Assembly (NCBI GenBank): GCA_040902425.1
Contig: JBBDXI010000008.1
Span: 1 to 8,651, forward strand
Length of the DNA: 8,651 bases
Direction: 5' to 3'
From: JBBDXI01 sp040902425
Lineage (GTDB): Bacteria > Planctomycetota > Phycisphaerae > Phycisphaerales > UBA1924
The notes beneath the pieces are model-generated. The model searched no databases. It saw only the letters and a program-made list of their open reading frames with translations, and was not told where the DNA came from. Below, one piece after another: positions 5,912 through 8,651 of the stretch. The position numbers were made by a program, and so were the translations under genes. Every line of letters starts with the position of its first letter. Within the stretch, counting starts at the first letter, position 1.

Positions 5912-7804
5912 GTGCCCCCCGCCGTCGCATCATCCGCTGATCCGGCCCCCGCACGCGGGCATCCCCCACGCGGCCGCGCGCGGCGCACGGCACGCCCCAC
6001 GCTCCCCCGCTGGCTCCCCGCCGCCTTCCCCCTCGCCCTCCTCGTCTTCTCCACCTTCTTTCTCCTCGGCCGCACCGGCTTCTGGTCCGACGACTACTGG
6101 CACAACCTCCGCAACCCCGTCACCGGCGAACTCCCGCCCCTCACCTGGGAGGGCCTCACCGTCAACCGCGGCTTCTTCCTCCGCCCCCTCTTCTACATCG
6201 TCGTCCCTCCCATCACCACCCTCGCGTGGGAGGCCCAGGGGGGGTGGCCCGCCCACCTCGCCATGACCCTCGCCCACGGCCTCGTCGTGCTCCTCCTCTG
6301 GCGGCTCATGCTCGCGCTCCACCTCGAGCGACGCGCCGCCGCCGCCGCGGCCCTCCTCTACATGGTCTTCCCCGCCTCCTTCGAGGCCCTCTTCTGGGTC
6401 TCCGCCCTGCCCACGACGCTCGCCACCGCCCTCATGCTCGCGGTCTTCCTCGGCTTCGCGCGCCACGCCCGTGCCGACGGCCTCTTCCGCCCCGGGCGCT
6501 ACCTGGCGTTCCTCGCCGTGCTCCCCGCGGCGGCCTTCGCCGTCTGCTGCCTCAACGAGCAGCCCGCGATGGGTGTGCTGTGCCTGCCGCTGGTCTACTG
6601 GGCCGCCCTGCCCCCGCGCCGCGCCGGCGAGCCGCGCGAGATGAGCAACACCGCCCACGTCCTGCGCGCCATCATCCCCACCATCCTCTGCGGCCTCGCC
6701 GTCCTCCTCTACGCCGCCCTCGTCCTCGCCCCCGACCCCGACAAGCCCGCCGGCTTCCGCGGCGGCCCCGGCCAGTTCGTCACCCTCGCCGGTCTCCCCG
6801 TGCGCATCGCGACCTTTTTCGACGTCCTCTGGCGCCGCCTGGTCCTGAAGAACTTCGCCCCCGGGGCGCTCGCGCTCGGCGTCGGCGAGCTCCGCGCTGC
6901 CGGCGCTGTCACCCTGATCTGGCTCAGCGCCCTGGCGATCACCGGGGCGCTCTGGCTGCGATGGTGGCTCTCGCCCCGCGCTGCGCACCCCCCACGCCCG
7001 CGCCCCGCCGCGCTCCACGAGGCCCGCCCCAACCTCCGCGTCTTCGCCCTCGCCCCCGCGCTCTTCCTGACCGGCTGGATCCCGATCCTCATGATGGCCG
7101 TCTACGACCCGGACTCACGCACGCGCTACTGGCCCGCCATCGGCCTCGCCCTCATGATCGCCTCCATCGGCACCGCCATCGGCAGCCTCACCCGCCGCTC
7201 CGAGGGCGCCTCGCGCGCCGTCAATCTCGCGGTCGGCGGCGCGCTCCTCGCGGCCCTCGCCCTCTTCTCCGTCATGCTCATCGGCGTCCAGTCCGCGTTC
7301 CGCTCCCGCTGGGAGCTCGACCGCCTCCAGGGCTCCCAGCTCCGCGCCCTCATGCCCGACCCACAGCCCCTGACCTTCTTCGTCCCCCTCGACATCCGCA
7401 GCACCGGCATCACCACCGGCGCCCCCGTCTTCGACTCGCACTTCCGCTCCGTCTGGGAGTTCCCCTGGACCGCGCCCCGCTTCATCATGGGCGCCTACGG
7501 ACGCGACGATGTCCGCGCCGGCTACTGGCGAGGCTGGACCCCCGGCCGCCCCGTCATCGGCGCCGACGAGTCCGGCATCCACTTCGCCGACCGCCTCGGC
7601 CCCCGCTTCCCGCGCATCGAAGGGTCCGGCTCGCGCGTCCCCTGGGACCGCGCGCTGCCCTTCATCATCGGCCCCGACGCCGCCGTCCGCCTGGTTACCC
7701 ACATCCAGATCGAGGGCGGCCCGCTCATCGAGGTCCCCCAGCTCCGCCGCCCCTTCGAGCGCGGCCAGGTGCCCCGGGTCGAGGCGCGCCTGCCCCGGGG
7801 TTAG
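5912..7804 (+). CDS. Multi-spanning membrane protein, GT-C glycosyltransferase-like
   Basis: With the GTG start at 5912 the protein has 630 residues. A basic Arg/Pro-rich N-terminus (1-33) precedes the first membrane helix (34-53), which is followed at once by GFWSDDYWH with D60-D61. An acidic pair in the first outer loop is the catalytic hallmark of GT-C enzymes such as the PMT and ArnT families, which use lipid-phosphate sugars. About eleven further hydrophobic segments follow to residue 460, with YDPDSRTRYWPAIG (398-411) before a late helix, and then a soluble, probably periplasmic region (461-630). No specific family is recognised, so the glycosyltransferase role is inferred from topology and the DD motif. 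A longer frame opens at GTG 5825, but its first residues are coded by the palindromic element, so I prefer the downstream start; no Shine-Dalgarno sequence precedes either. The dockerin gene follows after 63 bp on the same strand. Confidence 0.72.
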   Translation: MPPAVASSADPAPARGHPPRGRARRTARPTLPRWLPAAFPLALLVFSTFFLLGRTGFWSDDYWHNLRNPVTGELPPLTWEGLTVNRGFFLRPLFYIVVPPITTLAWEAQGGWPAHLAMTLAHGLVVLLLWRLMLALHLERRAAAAAALLYMVFPASFEALFWVSALPTTLATALMLAVFLGFARHARADGLFRPGRYLAFLAVLPAAAFAVCCLNEQPAMGVLCLPLVYWAALPPRRAGEPREMSNTAHVLRAIIPTILCGLAVLLYAALVLAPDPDKPAGFRGGPGQFVTLAGLPVRIATFFDVLWRRLVLKNFAPGALALGVGELRAAGAVTLIWLSALAITGALWLRWWLSPRAAHPPRPRPAALHEARPNLRVFALAPALFLTGWIPILMMAVYDPDSRTRYWPAIGLALMIASIGTAIGSLTRRSEGASRAVNLAVGGALLAALALFSVMLIGVQSAFRSRWELDRLQGSQLRALMPDPQPLTFFVPLDIRSTGITTGAPVFDSHFRSVWEFPWTAPRFIMGAYGRDDVRAGYWRGWTPGRPVIGADESGIHFADRLGPRFPRIEGSGSRVPWDRALPFIIGPDAAVRLVTHIQIEGGPLIEVPQLRRPFERGQVPRVEARLPRG

Positions 7805-7814
7805 AGAAGTTTCA

Positions 7815-7842
7815 TTGCACGCGCCCCGCGCCGTGGTAGATT
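7815..7842 (+). promoter_or_regulatory. Candidate promoter of the dockerin-protein gene
   Basis: TTGCAC (7815-7820) and TAGATT (7837-7842) are separated by 16 bp. The -10 is preceded by TGG, giving an extended TGn -10 that can compensate for its weak hexamers. The predicted start is about 20 nt before the ATG, and the site lies in the only AT-richer patch of the spacer. This would let the gene be expressed apart from the membrane protein upstream. Confidence 0.45.
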
Positions 7843-7855
7843 GCGCCCAACCCCC

Positions 7856-7860
7856 AGGAG
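7856..7860 (+). promoter_or_regulatory. Ribosome binding site of the dockerin-protein gene
   Basis: AGGAG lies 7 nt before ATG 7868. It fixes that ATG as the start over the in-frame TTG at 7841, and the resulting N-terminus is a good signal peptide. Confidence 0.75.
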
Positions 7861-7867
7861 ATCCCCG

Positions 7868-8650
7868 ATGCGTCACGCCTCGCCCGCCGTCTCCGGTCTC
7901 GCCGCCCTCACCCTCAGCGCCGGCGCTGCCGTGGCGCAGACGGCTTTTTACGAGCGCGCCACGCTCGGCACCACCGGCATCACCTCCGGCAGCGGAATCG
8001 CCGTCACCAACCTGTTCTACACCGGGTGGCGCTTCGAGGTCACCAACGGCCCCATTGAGACGGTGTCCATCGGCGGCCACTTCTTCCAGGGGTCCGGCAG
8101 CGTCTTCGGCGCTCTCGTGCAGCTCACCGACCCGAACGACCACCCCGACAACGTGGACCTCACCTCGCCCGACGTCATCGCCACCAACCTCGTTCCGCTG
8201 CCGCCCTCCGGGGGCTCGAACGAGGCGCAGGGGCCGATGACCGTCACCCTCCAGAACGGCTGGTACCTCGTCGTCTTCGGGTCCGGGAACTTCGGCGCCA
8301 CCGCCACCAGCGGCGGCCTCGTCGCCCAGGACCCGGCCACCGCCGTCCCGGGCGTCCAGCTCAACATCACCTACCGCCAGGCCATCCACCCCAGCGGCCC
8401 CGGGATCTTCCTGCAGGGCTCCGTGGCCCGATGCTTCGTCGAGTACTCGACCGGCCCGGCCCCCTGCTACGCCAACTGCGACGAGTCCACCCAGGCCCCG
8501 GTCCTCAACGTCGCCGATTTCGGCTGCTTCCTCACCAGGTACGCCGCCGGCGAGGCCTACGCCAACTGCGACGAGTCCACCCAGGCCCCGGTCCTGAACG
8601 TCGCCGACTTCGGCTGCTTCCTCACCAAGTACGCCGCCGGCTGCCCGTAG
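7868..8650 (+). CDS. Secreted protein with C-terminal GC-type dockerin repeats
   Basis: A 260-residue exported protein. Residues 1-23 form a signal peptide (basic MRH, hydrophobic core, AVA cleavage motif before QT). Residues 24-195 are rich in Gly, Thr, Val and hydrophobic alternation, suggesting a beta-sandwich; I do not recognise the family or a catalytic motif. Residues 200-260 hold two 30-residue repeats, each with NCDES (203-207, 233-237), LNVADFGCF (213-221, 243-251) and flanking Cys, ending in Cys-Pro. These resemble the GC-type dockerin modules found at the ends of many Phycisphaerae secreted proteins; Asp, Ser and Asn at 203-217 would form an EF-hand-like calcium site. In cellulosomes dockerins bind cohesins, but in planctomycetes the partner is not established, so an anchoring or assembly role is inferred. 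Cysteines 200, 204, 220, 234, 250 and 259 could form disulfides outside the cell. Confidence 0.9.
   Translation: MRHASPAVSGLAALTLSAGAAVAQTAFYERATLGTTGITSGSGIAVTNLFYTGWRFEVTNGPIETVSIGGHFFQGSGSVFGALVQLTDPNDHPDNVDLTSPDVIATNLVPLPPSGGSNEAQGPMTVTLQNGWYLVVFGSGNFGATATSGGLVAQDPATAVPGVQLNITYRQAIHPSGPGIFLQGSVARCFVEYSTGPAPCYANCDESTQAPVLNVADFGCFLTRYAAGEAYANCDESTQAPVLNVADFGCFLTKYAAGCP
8468..8641 (+). repeat. Tandem 90-bp repeat encoding the two dockerin units
   Basis: Copy 1 starts at 8468 and copy 2 at 8558, a period of 90 bp (30 codons). Over the 84 bp that can be compared only three bases differ: CTC/CTG, GAT/GAC and AGG/AAG. Two of the three are synonymous. The final two codons of the unit diverge where the second copy reaches the Cys-Pro end of the protein. 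Confidence 0.92.
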
Positions 8651-8651
8651 C

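Noticed and set aside
6226..7839. A 537-codon plus-strand frame inside the membrane protein gene
   Set aside because: Arg/Pro-rich shadow in another frame; the overlapping frame has coherent membrane helices and the DD motif.
7115..8389. A 424-codon minus-strand frame across the membrane protein and dockerin genes
   Set aside because: Acidic Gly/Ala/Glu-rich low complexity spanning two real plus-strand genes and their promoter; no recognisable domain.
8468..8641. Possible CRISPR-like direct repeat
   Set aside because: Only two adjacent in-frame copies without spacers; they encode protein repeats.
1..8651. A defence, toxin-antitoxin or mobile-element system
   Set aside because: No transposase, integrase, nuclease, toxin or CRISPR protein was recognised in any frame.

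Overview
The window looks like a piece of a draft genome from a very GC-rich planctomycete, most likely of the Phycisphaerae type. The main taxonomic clue is the last gene. It encodes a signal-peptide protein ending in two 30-residue GC-type dockerin repeats (YANCDES...LNVADFGCFL), a C-terminal module I associate with Phycisphaerae. Extreme G+C at third codon positions fits this. A run of 10 Ns (3524-3533) beside long C homopolymers marks a scaffold gap.

Layout from left to right. (1) 1-1272, minus: a GT4-type glycosyltransferase whose C-terminus runs off the left edge. (2) 1273-1610: a non-coding divergent spacer with small inverted repeats. (3) 1611-1973, plus: a small cysteine-rich RNHCP-domain protein. 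(4) 1944-2936, minus: a membrane fatty-acid (acyl-CoA delta-9 type) desaturase that overlaps the RNHCP gene tail-to-tail by 30 bp. (5) 2937-3146: a divergent regulatory spacer. (6) 3147-3485, plus: a single-RRM RNA-binding protein with a glycine-rich tail. (7) 3524-3533: the gap. (8) 3534-5768, minus: a two-domain GT4+GT2 glycosyltransferase whose C-terminal end is lost in the gap. (9) 5769-5911: a divergent spacer filled by a compound palindromic element. (10) 5912-7804, plus: a multi-spanning membrane protein resembling GT-C glycosyltransferases. (11) 7868-8650, plus: the secreted dockerin protein.

Three of the seven genes are glycosyltransferases or resemble them: cytosolic GT4, GT4+GT2, and a membrane GT-C-like protein with a conserved-looking Asp-Asp in its first outer loop. 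This suggests, as inference only, that the region contributes to surface polysaccharide or protein glycosylation. The desaturase (membrane lipid fluidity) and the RRM protein (a family often linked to cold response in bacteria) are divergently transcribed from a 210-bp spacer and could share a temperature response, but no direct evidence is visible.

I found no CRISPR array, tRNA, rRNA, transposase or defence system. The points most worth a second look are the composite palindrome that creates a false upstream start for the membrane gene, the fused glycosyltransferase cut by the gap, the near-identical dockerin duplication, and the antisense gene overlap. A single open frame running from 5768 down to 1944 on the minus strand crosses the gap and the antisense of the RRM gene; it is an artefact and not one protein.
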